DNA from: an uncultured Corynebacterium sp.
Lineage (GTDB): Bacteria; Actinomycetota; Actinomycetes; Mycobacteriales; Mycobacteriaceae
Length of the DNA: 64,000 nucleotides
Direction of reading: 5' to 3'
Assembly (NCBI GenBank): GCA_946220775.1
Contig: CAMIFC010000001.1
Span: 248,001-312,000, forward strand
Shown: positions 16,204 through 25,172 of the stretch, piece after piece
How the letters are laid out: each line of letters opens with the position of its first letter
Numbering within the stretch: position 1 is the first letter of the stretch
Translations under genes and position numbers: made by a program
Notes under the pieces: generated by a model
The model's input: only the letters and a program-made list of their open reading frames with translations
The model's database searches: none
What the model was told of the DNA's origin: nothing

Positions 16204-17319
16204 ATGACGAAAAAGAAGGCAGCAGCAGCGTCTGCAAATCAGCGCACCAAGGCGTTGGATCTAGCGATGGCGCAGATTGAAAAGGACTTTGGCAAGGGTG
16301 CGATCATGCGCCTGGGCGATGATAAGCGTCCGCCAATTAGCGCTATTTCTTCCGGAAACATCGCGATCAACGTCGCGCTAGGCATTGGTGGTTTCCCGCG
16401 CGGACGAGTCGTTGAGGTCTACGGGCCGGAATCGTCGGGTAAGACGACGGTTGCGCTCCATGCGATCGCCGAAGCTCAGCGTGCAGGGGGTATCGCGGCG
16501 TTTATCGATGCAGAACACGCTTTGGATCCGGAGTATGCCAAGGCGCTGGGTGTTGATACCGATGCGCTTCTGGTCTCGCAGCCTGATACCGGTGAGCAGG
16601 CTCTGGAGATCGCTGACATGCTGGTTCGATCCGGTGCAATTGACATTGTGGTTATTGACTCCGTGGCGGCACTGACTCCGAAGGCGGAGATTGACGGTGA
16701 CATGGGGGATTCCCACGTCGGCCTACAAGCGCGCTTGATGAGCCAGGCGCTGCGTAAGATGACCAGCGCGCTGTACCAGACTGGCACGACCGCGATCTTC
16801 ATTAACCAGCTGCGCGAAAAGATTGGTGTGATGTTCGGTTCTCCCGAAACGACCACCGGTGGTAAGGCACTCAAGTTCTATGCCTCTGTGCGCTGCGATA
16901 TCCGCCGTATCCAGGCGCTGAAAGATGGCCAAGATGTGGTTGGTAACCGCACACGCCTGAAGATCGTTAAGAACAAGGTCTCGCCACCGTTCAAGATCGC
17001 GGAGTTTGACATCCTCTACGGTGAGGGCATTTCGCGTGAAGGATCCATTTTGGACTTGGGCGTGGACGCCGGTTTGATCAAGAAATCTGGATCGTGGTTC
17101 ACCTACGAAGGCGAACAACTGGGGCAAGGCAAAGAAAAGGCGCGGGATTTCCTCAAGCGCAACCCGGAACTATCGGAGCAGCTAGAAGACCAGATCATGC
17201 GCGAACTTAAGGTCGGCCCGTACTCCAAGCAGAAGGACGAAGACGAAGTCGCTGACGAGGATAAGCCTATCGATGTCGTTCCCAACTTCGATGATGATAA
17301 GGAGCCGGCGAAGAGCTAA
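16204..17319 (+). CDS. recA: Recombinase RecA
   Basis: RecA forms filaments on single-stranded DNA for strand exchange and stimulates LexA self-cleavage. Walker A GPESSGKTT is at about residues 76-84, Walker B is IDIVVIDSVAAL, and the loop regions (MGDSHVGLQARLMSQALRK and INQLREKIGVMFGSPETTTGG) are intact. No intein interrupts it, unlike M. tuberculosis RecA. The C-terminus is acidic, as usual. GAGGAG precedes the ATG. recX begins 3 bases after the stop. LexA control is indicated by the box at 15938. Confidence 0.98.
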   Translation: MTKKKAAAASANQRTKALDLAMAQIEKDFGKGAIMRLGDDKRPPISAISSGNIAINVALGIGGFPRGRVVEVYGPESSGKTTVALHAIAEAQRAGGIAAFIDAEHALDPEYAKALGVDTDALLVSQPDTGEQALEIADMLVRSGAIDIVVIDSVAALTPKAEIDGDMGDSHVGLQARLMSQALRKMTSALYQTGTTAIFINQLREKIGVMFGSPETTTGGKALKFYASVRCDIRRIQALKDGQDVVGNRTRLKIVKNKVSPPFKIAEFDILYGEGISREGSILDLGVDAGLIKKSGSWFTYEGEQLGQGKEKARDFLKRNPELSEQLEDQIMRELKVGPYSKQKDEDEVADEDKPIDVVPNFDDDKEPAKS

Positions 17320-17322
17320 ACG

Positions 17323-17934
17323 ATGAACCAGTCTGACGATGTCGAGGCAGAGAAAACCGCGAAAATTGCGGCTCTGCAAGAAGCAATCGCAACGTGGTCA
17401 TCCACCCCGCATAAGCCGCTCGTAGATCCAGTAGCAGAAAAAGCGCTGGCCACGACGGTGACCATGGCAACCCGGCTGATCAACCACCGTCCGCGATCGG
17501 AACAGGAACTGCGAGAGCGGCTACTTGATAAAGACTGCGAACCAGAAGCTGTCGAGCAGATCATCGACCGGTGCCTGGGCAACGGGATGCTCAACGACCG
17601 GGAGTTCGCAGAACTGTGGGTGCAACAACGATCCACCCACCAAAAGAAGTCCACGCGTGTTCTACGACGCGAGCTCCAAACCAAAGGCGTATCGGAAAAC
17701 ATCATCGACGATGCTCTGCAGCTGGTAGCTGAGGAAGACCAGTCGGCAATCATCGAAGAACTCGTGACAAAAAAGGCGCGTTCCGTCAAAGAGATACCTG
17801 CCGATCGAAAAGAATATGACAAACTGCTGAAACACATCCTCGGGGTCGCCGCCCGACGTGGCTTCCCAGGAGGGGAAAGCCTCGCCCGAGCCCGCCAAGC
17901 CTTGGATGACCGGATTGCTGAGCTACAGCAGTGA
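17323..17934 (+). CDS. recX: RecA modulator RecX
   Basis: RecX caps or destabilises RecA filaments. The protein has the tandem helical repeats of the family: LINHRPRSEQELRERLLDKDCEPEAVEQII, then LWVQQRSTHQKKSTRVLRRELQTKGVSENIIDDAL (described in part) and a third repeat near the C-terminus. At 203 residues it is of usual length. It starts 3 bases after recA, so the pair is one transcript. In C. glutamicum, from memory, gluABCD follows recX; here miaB follows directly. Confidence 0.9.
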   Translation: MNQSDDVEAEKTAKIAALQEAIATWSSTPHKPLVDPVAEKALATTVTMATRLINHRPRSEQELRERLLDKDCEPEAVEQIIDRCLGNGMLNDREFAELWVQQRSTHQKKSTRVLRRELQTKGVSENIIDDALQLVAEEDQSAIIEELVTKKARSVKEIPADRKEYDKLLKHILGVAARRGFPGGESLARARQALDDRIAELQQ

Positions 17935-17976
17935 GCAGTTCGGATTCTAGGCTTCGCGGGGGTAGGATCAGCACAC

Positions 17977-19569
17977 GTGACACAAGCGATTAACCCACTA
18001 GCCAGCGAAAACGCCGCCGAACACAACAGCGCCGAGGCTTCCGCCCCAGCAGGAACCTACGAAGTGCGAACCTTCGGCTGCCAAATGAACGTGCATGACT
18101 CCGAAAGGCTTTCTGGCCTGTTGGAGAACTCAGGCTATACACCGGCTGCTGAGGGAACCGATCCCGACGTGCTCGTTTTCAACACCTGCGCGGTACGTGA
18201 GAACGCTGATAATCGCCTCTACGGAACCCTTGCCATGGTTAAACCCATGAAGGACAAAAACCCGAAGATGCAGATCGCTGTCGGTGGCTGCATGGCACAA
18301 AAAGACAAGGACACTGTCGTCCAAAAAGCGCCGTGGGTAGATGTCGTATTCGGCACACACAACATCGGCTCACTACCGACGCTGCTGCAACGATCCGCAC
18401 ACAATCAGACTGCTGAAGTCGAAATCGTTGATGCACTCGAAGAGTTCCCTTCAGTGCTGCCAGCAAAACGAGAATCCGCATACTCCGGATGGGTCTCGGT
18501 GTCCGTTGGCTGCAACAACACCTGCACCTTCTGCATCGTTCCTTCGCTACGAGGTAAGGAACAAGACCGCCGACCTGGTGATATCCTCGCGGAAGTTAAA
18601 GCATTGGTCGACCAGGGGGTCACCGAAGTGACCTTGCTCGGGCAAAACGTGAACGCTTACGGTGTGCACTTCTCTGATCCAGATTTGGAACGAGATCGGG
18701 GAGCATTCTCCAAGCTACTGCGAGCCTGCGGTGATATTGAGGGCCTTGAACGGCTCCGATTCACTAGTCCGCATCCAGCTGAATTCACCGATGACGTGAT
18801 TGAAGCCATGGCGGAGACGCCCGTCGTATGCCCACAACTGCACATGCCGTTGCAGTCTGGGTCCGATAAAGTCCTCAAGGACATGCGCCGGTCATACCGC
18901 TCGAAGAAGTTCCTCCGCATCCTGGACAAAGTCCGGGAACGCATCCCGAACGCGGCAATCACCACAGACATCATCGTGGGATTCCCGGGGGAGACCGAAG
19001 AAGACTTTCAGGCAACGATGGATGTCATGCGTGAGGCACGCTTCTCCAGCGCATTTACCTTCCAGTATTCGCCCCGCCCAGGAACTCCAGCTGCGGGCAT
19101 GCCGAACCAAGTGCCAAAAAATGTGGTGCAGGATCGATACGAACGTCTGCTGGCTCTCCAGGAAGACATCATGGCCGAGGAGAACCAAAAGCTCATCGGC
19201 AGTGTGCAAGAAGTTTTGGTTCAAGCCAGTGCAGGGCGGAAAAACGAGAAGACCAAGCGGATGTCCGGTCGTGCCCGCGACGGGCGCTTGATCCACTTCA
19301 CACCGATCGACGGAATCCGACCCGGCGATTTCGTGGACGTCACGGTCACCGAAGCAAAGCCATACTTCCTGATTGCTGATGGCGCCGTGACCAACCACCG
19401 CCCAACCAAGGCGGGTGACATGGCAGAAGAAGGTAAAACCCCCACGACCGCACCAATTGGTGTGGGGCTTGGCCTGCCTGCAGTGGGAGCACCACCAAAG
19501 AATGAGAATCTAATCAGTACGGCAGGAAGCGCAAGCGCCTGCACCGATGGAGGTTGTGGCTGTGAGTGA
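17977..19569 (+). CDS. miaB: tRNA-2-methylthio-N6-dimethylallyladenosine synthase MiaB
   Basis: MiaB is a radical-SAM methylthiotransferase that modifies A37 of tRNAs after MiaA. The N-terminal UPF0004 domain has FGCQMNVHDSE with further cysteines at VFNTCAVRE and VGGCMAQ. The radical SAM motif is GCNNTCTFC near residue 178, and a TRAM-like domain is C-terminal. TAGGAT at 17963-17968 lies 8 bases before the GTG start. Oddity: about 60 residues follow the TRAM region, ending in a Cys-rich ACTDGGCGCE. The partner miaA lies about 2.2 kb downstream. Confidence 0.95.
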   Translation: MTQAINPLASENAAEHNSAEASAPAGTYEVRTFGCQMNVHDSERLSGLLENSGYTPAAEGTDPDVLVFNTCAVRENADNRLYGTLAMVKPMKDKNPKMQIAVGGCMAQKDKDTVVQKAPWVDVVFGTHNIGSLPTLLQRSAHNQTAEVEIVDALEEFPSVLPAKRESAYSGWVSVSVGCNNTCTFCIVPSLRGKEQDRRPGDILAEVKALVDQGVTEVTLLGQNVNAYGVHFSDPDLERDRGAFSKLLRACGDIEGLERLRFTSPHPAEFTDDVIEAMAETPVVCPQLHMPLQSGSDKVLKDMRRSYRSKKFLRILDKVRERIPNAAITTDIIVGFPGETEEDFQATMDVMREARFSSAFTFQYSPRPGTPAAGMPNQVPKNVVQDRYERLLALQEDIMAEENQKLIGSVQEVLVQASAGRKNEKTKRMSGRARDGRLIHFTPIDGIRPGDFVDVTVTEAKPYFLIADGAVTNHRPTKAGDMAEEGKTPTTAPIGVGLGLPAVGAPPKNENLISTAGSASACTDGGCGCE

Positions 19570-20281
19570 CAGCGAAGTGAATAAGGAATCCCCCACGTCG
19601 GCCGAAACGGCCAAGAAGGATCCACTGGCGAAATACCGCGGGGACCTCCGCGCAGCAGAGGTTAAAGCCGCAAAGATGCTGGACTACCGCATCCAGCTAC
19701 CAGGCATGGCCATCGGAATGATGCTCGTGTTGGTGAGCCTATTCCTTCCTCACGCCCGAGACGTTCTGGGCCTCGATGTCTTGTTCAACTCCGCGACTGC
19801 GCAAAAGTTCCAAATCACCATTCCAGAACGGATTTACACGGTTCTGGCAGTGATCGGCGGGGTTCTCCTGACCATTGGCACGATTGTGTCCCGCTCCTGG
19901 CTGGTCGCCTGGGTGAACTGGGCATTCGCTGGTGTTGGCTGGTGGTACAGCATCTTCGCAATTTGGATGCGCCAATCACGCCCGGTCACCGACCCGGCTG
20001 GACCACCGTCCTATGGGGTGATCATGGGTGCCATCGGCATGACGATCTTGTTCATCATGCTGACGTGGACCCTATTCCGTCGCAACGCTTTCCAAAAGGC
20101 ACTGTCCCAGGCTCGGCGCGAAGAAGCACACAACGATGCGGCCTTGCGGGCGGAACAACAAGTGCTCCGAACCGGCATTGATCCCGCACCTGTTCCGGCA
20201 AGCACCGACGACATCGTGGATGACCGTCGCGCCCGCGCCCGTCGCCGTCGCGAACGCCGGGAACAAAAGAACGAACAATAA
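19562..20281 (+). CDS. Conserved actinobacterial membrane protein (Rv2732c-like)
   Basis: A 239-residue protein with a charged N-terminus and four hydrophobic segments (MAIGMMLVLVSLFLP, IYTVLAVIGGVLLTIGTIV, WLVAWVNWAFAGVGWWYSIFAIW, GVIMGAIGMTILFIMLTWTLF), then a charged C-terminal tail dense in Arg, Glu and Gln. It follows miaB, as its counterpart does in M. tuberculosis. The GTG at 19562 is chosen because GGAGG (19549-19553) lies 8 bases before it. The start overlaps the last 8 bases of miaB, so translation is probably coupled. The function is unknown. Confidence 0.75.
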   Translation: MSDSEVNKESPTSAETAKKDPLAKYRGDLRAAEVKAAKMLDYRIQLPGMAIGMMLVLVSLFLPHARDVLGLDVLFNSATAQKFQITIPERIYTVLAVIGGVLLTIGTIVSRSWLVAWVNWAFAGVGWWYSIFAIWMRQSRPVTDPAGPPSYGVIMGAIGMTILFIMLTWTLFRRNAFQKALSQARREEAHNDAALRAEQQVLRTGIDPAPVPASTDDIVDDRRARARRRRERREQKNEQ

Positions 20282-20282
20282 A

Positions 20283-20324
20283 GGTCGCGCGATCGGTTGG
20301 TCTTAAAACCGATCACACGCGACC
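20283..20324. terminator. Hairpin between convergent genes
   Basis: GGTCGCG (20283-20289) pairs with CGCGACC (20318-20324), and an inner helix pairs GATCGGTT (20291-20298) with AACCGATC (20307-20314). It lies in the 77-base gap between two convergent genes. There is no long T-run on either side, so it may terminate in both directions weakly or act as a 3' stabiliser. Confidence 0.6.
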
Positions 20325-20358
20325 CGGGGTACAAAGGGGGAAACGGGACTAGCCGGAA

Positions 20359-21702
20359 CTAGTCTTGGGCAGCCTCAGCAGCCGTGCGGGCCCACTGGCT
20401 CCACTGCTCAGCCTGGGCGGCGAGCTTCGCGGCCTGCGCTGACTTACCAGCCTTCTCTGCAGCCTCGGCATCTGCCTTCAGTTGATCAGCCTTGTCTCGG
20501 AACTGGGCGACGCGTGCCTGAGTTTCTGGATCCGTACGGCGCCACTCTGCGTCCTCTGCCTCGGCGACCTTAGCCTCGACAGCGCCGATCTTCTCCTCGA
20601 ATTCCTTCACCCGGCCGCGTGGCACAAAACCGATGGTCTCCCACTTGTCCTGCAGCTCATGCAGCCGCTGCTTGGCGATGTCCAGATTGGCTTCCGGATC
20701 AATGGTGTCGGCGTATTCGTCAATCAGCTTCTGCTTAGCCTCGGCATTGGCCTCGAATTCTTTATCGCGCTCTTTTTGATCCGCTTCACGGGCGCCGAAG
20801 AAGACATCCTGCGCTGCCCGGAATCGAGCCCACAGCTGGTCATCCACATCGCGAGGAGCCGGCCCAGCCTTCTTCCACTGGTTCATCAGGTCACGGTATT
20901 CACCCGCGGTTGCTCCCCAGTCGGTGGAGTTCTGGATCGCTTCTGCCCGTTCAATCAAGCCTTCCTTGATCACGCGAGCCCGCGCACGGCGCTTGTCGAG
21001 CTCCGAGAAGTGAGCGCCGCGACGCTTGTTGAAAGCATCGCGTGCAGCGGAAAACCGTCGCCACAGCTCGTCATCCGTCGCCTTGTCTAGTCCGCGAATG
21101 CCCCGCCACTGTTCGACAATGGCTTTCATCCGATCTCCGGCTTCTCGCCACTGTGTGGAATTGGCGGCAATGTCCTCAGCCTCCGCGGCGAGCGCAGTTT
21201 TGTTTTCCAACGCCTGCTCACGGCGCTGAGCTTGTTGCTGAGCAGCCTTTTCCTCAACGACGTGGGACTGGTCTGAGATGCGTCCCAGTTGGCGATCCAA
21301 TGCGGCGAAGTCGCCGATGGCGGTCGCCGTCGCGAGTGAATCGCGTAGGCCCTCAGCACTCGTGCGGATGGCAGCTGCCTCTTCCGGATGGGACGTCAGG
21401 CGCGCTTCCAAGGTGGCTGCCTCGGTAGCCAAGTCATCGAAACGCTGGCCAAAGTGTGCGAGCCCGGAAGCCGTATCACCGGCCTGCCATTGCCCAATTT
21501 CGCGGTACCCGTCACCCGTGATTTCGCGGGTCCACACGGTGCCATCCTCGTCGATGCGACCGAAGTCAGCAGGGGAGGACTCAATGGGCTTGACGGTCAC
21601 TGTCGGCCGTGGTGTTGCCGAGCCTGGGGTCGCCTTCCTTGGCATGGAGCCAGGCCCCGATCGGGGGGTGTTCCGTGGGGAATTGTTCTGGTTATCGCTC
21701 AT
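20359..21702 (-). CDS. DUF349 domain-containing protein
   Basis: About 447 residues, highly charged and helical, with repeated DUF349 units containing the W-K/R-X2-G pattern: VEQWRGIRGLDKATDDELWRRF, MNQWKKAGPAPRDVDDQLWARF and DKWETIGFVPRGRVKEFEEK (each shown in part). The N-terminal 45 residues are Pro/Ser/Thr-rich. The homologue in M. tuberculosis (Rv2731) lies in the same place before miaA. DUF349 proteins have no established enzymatic role. ATG 21702 is chosen for its AAGGA site; an upstream start at 21768 would overlap the miaA start. It is divergent from miaA, 65 bases apart. Confidence 0.8.
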   Translation of the reverse strand: MSDNQNNSPRNTPRSGPGSMPRKATPGSATPRPTVTVKPIESSPADFGRIDEDGTVWTREITGDGYREIGQWQAGDTASGLAHFGQRFDDLATEAATLEARLTSHPEEAAAIRTSAEGLRDSLATATAIGDFAALDRQLGRISDQSHVVEEKAAQQQAQRREQALENKTALAAEAEDIAANSTQWREAGDRMKAIVEQWRGIRGLDKATDDELWRRFSAARDAFNKRRGAHFSELDKRRARARVIKEGLIERAEAIQNSTDWGATAGEYRDLMNQWKKAGPAPRDVDDQLWARFRAAQDVFFGAREADQKERDKEFEANAEAKQKLIDEYADTIDPEANLDIAKQRLHELQDKWETIGFVPRGRVKEFEEKIGAVEAKVAEAEDAEWRRTDPETQARVAQFRDKADQLKADAEAAEKAGKSAQAAKLAAQAEQWSQWARTAAEAAQD

Positions 21703-21767
21703 GACACATCCTTGAAGAATCGCTATCTGCACAATTATTGCAGATTGGCGCGCGCTACCATGAAGCA

Positions 21768-22694
21768 ATGTCCCAAGACTTGACTCCGATCGTTATTGTT
21801 GGCCCGACAGGTGCTGGTAAGTCCGAGGTTTCCCTCGCCGTGGCAGAGAGGCTGAGCACCGGAGCCGAGATCATTAACGCCGATTCCATGCAAATGTATA
21901 AAGGGCTGGATATTGGTACCGCTAAATTGCCGGCTGCTGACCGGCGGGGGATAAAACATCACCAATTTGACGTCCTAAATATTGCCGAAACGGCAAGCGT
22001 TGCGAAGTTTATTTCGGACGCCACCCGGCTTGTGCCTGATATCCAACAACGAGGTATGCGGCCGATTATCGTTGGCGGCTCGATGATGTACGTGCAATCG
22101 CTTGTTGATGATTGGAACTTGCCGCCAACGGATCCGGAAGTGCGTGCTCGGTGGCAGGCTCTGCAAGACGAGATCGGGGTGGAGGCGATGCACGACCGAC
22201 TAGCGGAGGTCGATCCGGCAGCCGCGGCGATCATTGAGCGTAAAGATCCTCGGCGCATCGTTCGTGCTCTTGAGGTCATTGAGCTGACGGGGAAGCCATT
22301 CGCGGCGTCGCAACCGCCTAAGAATATGCCGACCAGGTGGGGTGCCAAGCTTTTTGGTTTGCAGGCTCCTGCCGAGTGGTTGAATCCGCGCCTTGAGCTG
22401 CGCGTGGAGAAAATGTTTGATGCGGGGCTGGTTGATGAGGTGAAGGCGTTGCAGGAGCGTGGTCTAGTGAAGGATTCCACTGCAGGGCAGGCGATCGGCT
22501 ATCAACAGGTGCTGTCCGCATTAGCTGGGGAAATGAGCATGGCCGAAGCAAAGGAGGCCACGGTGACTGGTACTCGGCGCTATGCCAGGCGCCAGCGGAG
22601 TTGGTTCCGCCGGGATCCTCGCATTCACTGGCTCGATGCGACTTGTGAGGATCCGGATCTGCTGGCGGAGGAGATTATTGGCGCGTTGAGCTAA
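21768..22694 (+). CDS. miaA: tRNA dimethylallyltransferase MiaA
   Basis: MiaA transfers the dimethylallyl group to A37 of tRNAs that read codons beginning with U, making the substrate for MiaB. The P-loop GPTGAGKSE is at about residues 12-20, with INADSMQMYKGLDIGTAK and VGGSMMYVQSL following. The length of 308 residues is standard. TACCAT at 21756-21761 lies 6 bases before the ATG, so the gene is probably leaderless. In C. glutamicum dapF follows; here an unrelated gene on the opposite strand does. The gene carries one GGACGCCA motif copy at 22016. Confidence 0.95.
   Translation: MSQDLTPIVIVGPTGAGKSEVSLAVAERLSTGAEIINADSMQMYKGLDIGTAKLPAADRRGIKHHQFDVLNIAETASVAKFISDATRLVPDIQQRGMRPIIVGGSMMYVQSLVDDWNLPPTDPEVRARWQALQDEIGVEAMHDRLAEVDPAAAAIIERKDPRRIVRALEVIELTGKPFAASQPPKNMPTRWGAKLFGLQAPAEWLNPRLELRVEKMFDAGLVDEVKALQERGLVKDSTAGQAIGYQQVLSALAGEMSMAEAKEATVTGTRRYARRQRSWFRRDPRIHWLDATCEDPDLLAEEIIGALS
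22007..22026 (+). repeat. Copy of T-rich GGACGCCAC motif inside miaA
   Basis: GTTTATTTCGGACGCCACCC, 20 bases, differs at one position from the copy at 46715-46734 in an unrelated gene. Here it encodes residues of the MiaA segment KFISDATR. Confidence 0.4.
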
Positions 22695-22711
22695 GCACTG
22701 GCTTTCTCGGA

Positions 22712-23542
22712 CTAGTGCCCGCCACAGCCACAGTCGCTGGAACCGCAGCCACCGGAACCAGAGCCACAGGCGGATGGGTTGTTGATGTGGACGGTGAATT
22801 GCACGTCGCCACTCACGATGGCGCCCGGGCCTTGCAGGGAAGACTCGGCCCCGCCAAGATCCGGGTGATCGGCAGGAACCAGAATGGTAAATTCAAAAGG
22901 TTGGCGCACCGTCAATGCCAAGAAGTCTTGCCCAGTGAGCTCGTTGGTCAAGGTTGTGGCTTCGGATACCTCGACGTTGATCGTGGCTTGAGCATGTGGG
23001 GCGCTAGCTCCGGAATTCATGTCGGCCAGCCCCTTTGACTCGATGGTGCCGATTTTGAGTCCGCCGGACTTCGCGAATTCCGAGGAATCCGGATAAATAC
23101 GAAGGTTTGTTGCCAAGGCGGATACAGAAATGGGCTGATATTCCAATGGTTCCTGATCCGCAATCATTGGGCCTTGGGCCACTGTTGCGGTCAGGCTGTG
23201 AATAATAGGGGCGCTTTGAGCGGTGACCTGCAACATTGGGCTGTCTTCAACAATGTCAATGACGCCGATGATTGAGTCGATCATAGAAACGTGACCACTG
23301 GTGCGGCGGTATTCGTTGGGATCAGCAAAACCAGCGAAAGAGCCGAATGGTGGGGTCGCCAAGATAGTGAGGCCAGCACCTGATGCATCGGTGTACTGCA
23401 GTACCTGACCGCCTTCGACTTCACCAACGACCATCAAATTGCCGGAGGCGTACGCCGCTTCGAGGGCTTCCTGCCATTGGGGGAAGTTGAACCCCACACT
23501 CGCTAGCTCTGGAATGATCTGAGAAATCTTGTTCGAGCTCAC
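22712..23542 (-). CDS. Unrecognised conserved-looking protein with Cys/Gly-rich C-terminal tail
   Basis: I do not recognise a family. The 276-residue protein has no signal peptide or membrane segment. It begins with a helical PELASVGFNFPQWQEALEAAYASGNL, followed by a mostly beta, Val/Thr/Ile-rich body with few charges, and ends in a tail of repeated Cys and Gly (CGSGSGGCGS then SDCGCGGH), which could bind metal. It converges on miaA with 17 bases between stops and is divergent from hflX. It occupies the place where dapF sits in C. glutamicum. Composition and codon use look like the neighbours. Function unknown; a metal-handling tail is only a guess. Confidence 0.7.
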   Translation of the reverse strand: MSSNKISQIIPELASVGFNFPQWQEALEAAYASGNLMVVGEVEGGQVLQYTDASGAGLTILATPPFGSFAGFADPNEYRRTSGHVSMIDSIIGVIDIVEDSPMLQVTAQSAPIIHSLTATVAQGPMIADQEPLEYQPISVSALATNLRIYPDSSEFAKSGGLKIGTIESKGLADMNSGASAPHAQATINVEVSEATTLTNELTGQDFLALTVRQPFEFTILVPADHPDLGGAESSLQGPGAIVSGDVQFTVHINNPSACGSGSGGCGSSDCGCGGH

Positions 23543-23602
23543 TGTGGAACCACCTTCGTTAAACTTTCTTTTATGCAGGTGACAGTGTAGAACTGGTAGG
23601 CA

Positions 23603-25066
23603 ATGGCTCCAAATCTCAATGATGAATTAACCCCCTCGGACGATGGCTTTGACCCAGATAACCACTGGGATTCACAAGCGCCGACGGTAGGGGAGATGGA
23701 TCTCGAGGCTCGTTCGAGCCTCCGGCGTCTCAGCCGTGGTCATAGCTTCACGGATGACCAAGCCGATGTGCTGGAAGTTGAGTACCGCAAGCTTCGCCTT
23801 GAACGGGTGATCCTGGTGGGGGTGTGGACCGAGGGCACGGTCGCTCAAATCGAAGCGCGCTTGGATGAACTCGCTGCTTTGGCGGAAACCGCTGGCTCCG
23901 AAATCGTGGATGCGCTCTACCAAAAACGGGATAAGCCGGATCCGGGTACGTATATCGGCCGGGGAAAGGTCAATGAACTCGCCGAGATCGTTGCGGAAAC
24001 TGGCGCGGATACGGTGATTTGCGATGGTGAGCTTTCACCGGGGCAGATGATTGCCTTAGAGAAGGCACTCAACGCGAAAGTTATCGACCGCACGATGCTG
24101 ATCCTGGATATTTTTGCTCAACACGCAAAGTCCAAGGAAGGCAAGGCACAGGTCTCTCTGGCGCAGATGGAGTACCTGATCAACCGGGTGCGCGGTTGGG
24201 GTACAGCGCTTTCTCGGCAGGCTGGTGGTCGTGCCGGTTCGAATGGTGGCGTGGGTCTGCGCGGCCCAGGTGAGACGAAGATCGAGGCTGACCGTCGCCG
24301 GTTGCGTGCCGAAATGGCCAAGCTTCGCAAACAGATCGCGTCCATGAAGACGTCTCGCGATGTGAAGCGAGCCCGCCGGGATGCATCGGCTGTTCCACAG
24401 ATCGCCATTGCGGGGTATACCAACGCCGGGAAGTCGTCTCTTATTAATGCTCTGACCGGCGCGGGTGTTCTGGTGGAGGACGCCCTGTTCGCTACGTTGG
24501 ATCCGACGACCCGTAAGGCTGAGTTGGCTGACGGCCGTTCGGTGGTGTTCACCGATACCGTCGGGTTCGTGCGACACTTGCCAACCCAGTTGGTGGAGGC
24601 GTTCCGTTCGACGCTCGAGGAAGTGATGGCCGCTGACGTGGTTCTTCACGTGGTGGATGGGTCGGATCCGTTCCCCATGGAGCAGATTCATGCGGTGAAT
24701 TCCGTGATCGGTGAGATCGTGGAGGAGTACGACACGCCCGCGCCACCAGAGATCCTCGTGGTGAACAAGATCGATAAGGCTGATCCGTTGGTTTTGGCGG
24801 AATTGCGCCATAAGCTTGACGATGTTGTGTTCGTCTCTGCTGCCACGGGGGAGGGCATCGATGAACTCGAGTCTCGCCTGGAGATTTTCCTCAACTCCCT
24901 CGATAAGACGGTCACGCTTCGGGTTCCGTTCGATCGTGGCGACGTGATCTCTGAGGTTCACGAGCTCGGGACCGTGTTGAATGAGGAGTATGACGAGGAC
25001 GGCACCGTCATCACCGCCCGAATTCCCGCCGTGTTGGCGCGGGAGCTTTCAGATTTCGCGGAGTAA
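23603..25066 (+). CDS. hflX: Ribosome-associated GTPase HflX
   Basis: HflX binds 50S subunits and splits stalled ribosomes. The N-terminal HflX domain contains KRDKPDPGTYIGRGKVNELAE and the glycine-rich stretch GGRAGSNGGVGLRGPGETKIE. The G domain has G1 GYTNAGKSSL near residue 272, G3 DTVGFVRHLP, and G4 NKID. The length of 487 residues matches actinobacterial HflX. The ATG is preceded only by a weak AGG. A perfect stem terminator follows. It is a conserved neighbour of miaA in this group. Confidence 0.95.
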   Translation: MAPNLNDELTPSDDGFDPDNHWDSQAPTVGEMDLEARSSLRRLSRGHSFTDDQADVLEVEYRKLRLERVILVGVWTEGTVAQIEARLDELAALAETAGSEIVDALYQKRDKPDPGTYIGRGKVNELAEIVAETGADTVICDGELSPGQMIALEKALNAKVIDRTMLILDIFAQHAKSKEGKAQVSLAQMEYLINRVRGWGTALSRQAGGRAGSNGGVGLRGPGETKIEADRRRLRAEMAKLRKQIASMKTSRDVKRARRDASAVPQIAIAGYTNAGKSSLINALTGAGVLVEDALFATLDPTTRKAELADGRSVVFTDTVGFVRHLPTQLVEAFRSTLEEVMAADVVLHVVDGSDPFPMEQIHAVNSVIGEIVEEYDTPAPPEILVVNKIDKADPLVLAELRHKLDDVVFVSAATGEGIDELESRLEIFLNSLDKTVTLRVPFDRGDVISEVHELGTVLNEEYDEDGTVITARIPAVLARELSDFAE

Positions 25067-25078
25067 CGTCCCCGCTAC

Positions 25079-25103
25079 TTTTTAGGACGCCACCCCCTCC
25101 ACT
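25079..25103 (+). repeat. Intergenic copy of T-rich GGACGCCAC motif
   Basis: TTTTT, AGGACGCCAC, CCCCTCCACT. Allowing two single-base gaps, it aligns with the copy at 33700-33725 over its whole length. It lies between the hflX stop and its terminator. Confidence 0.45.
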
Positions 25104-25130
25104 CTGCCCCGCAGCTCAGCTGCGGGGCAG
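25104..25130 (+). terminator. Perfect-stem terminator after hflX
   Basis: CTGCCCCGCAGC (25104-25115), a TCA loop, and GCTGCGGGGCAG (25119-25130) form a 12-base-pair perfect stem. The following bases TCTAACT give only a weak U-tract. It probably ends the hflX transcript, about 40 bases after the stop. Confidence 0.7.
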
Positions 25131-25172
25131 TCTAACTGTGTGTACTAGGTGTTCCGCAGTAAAGTGTGGCTC

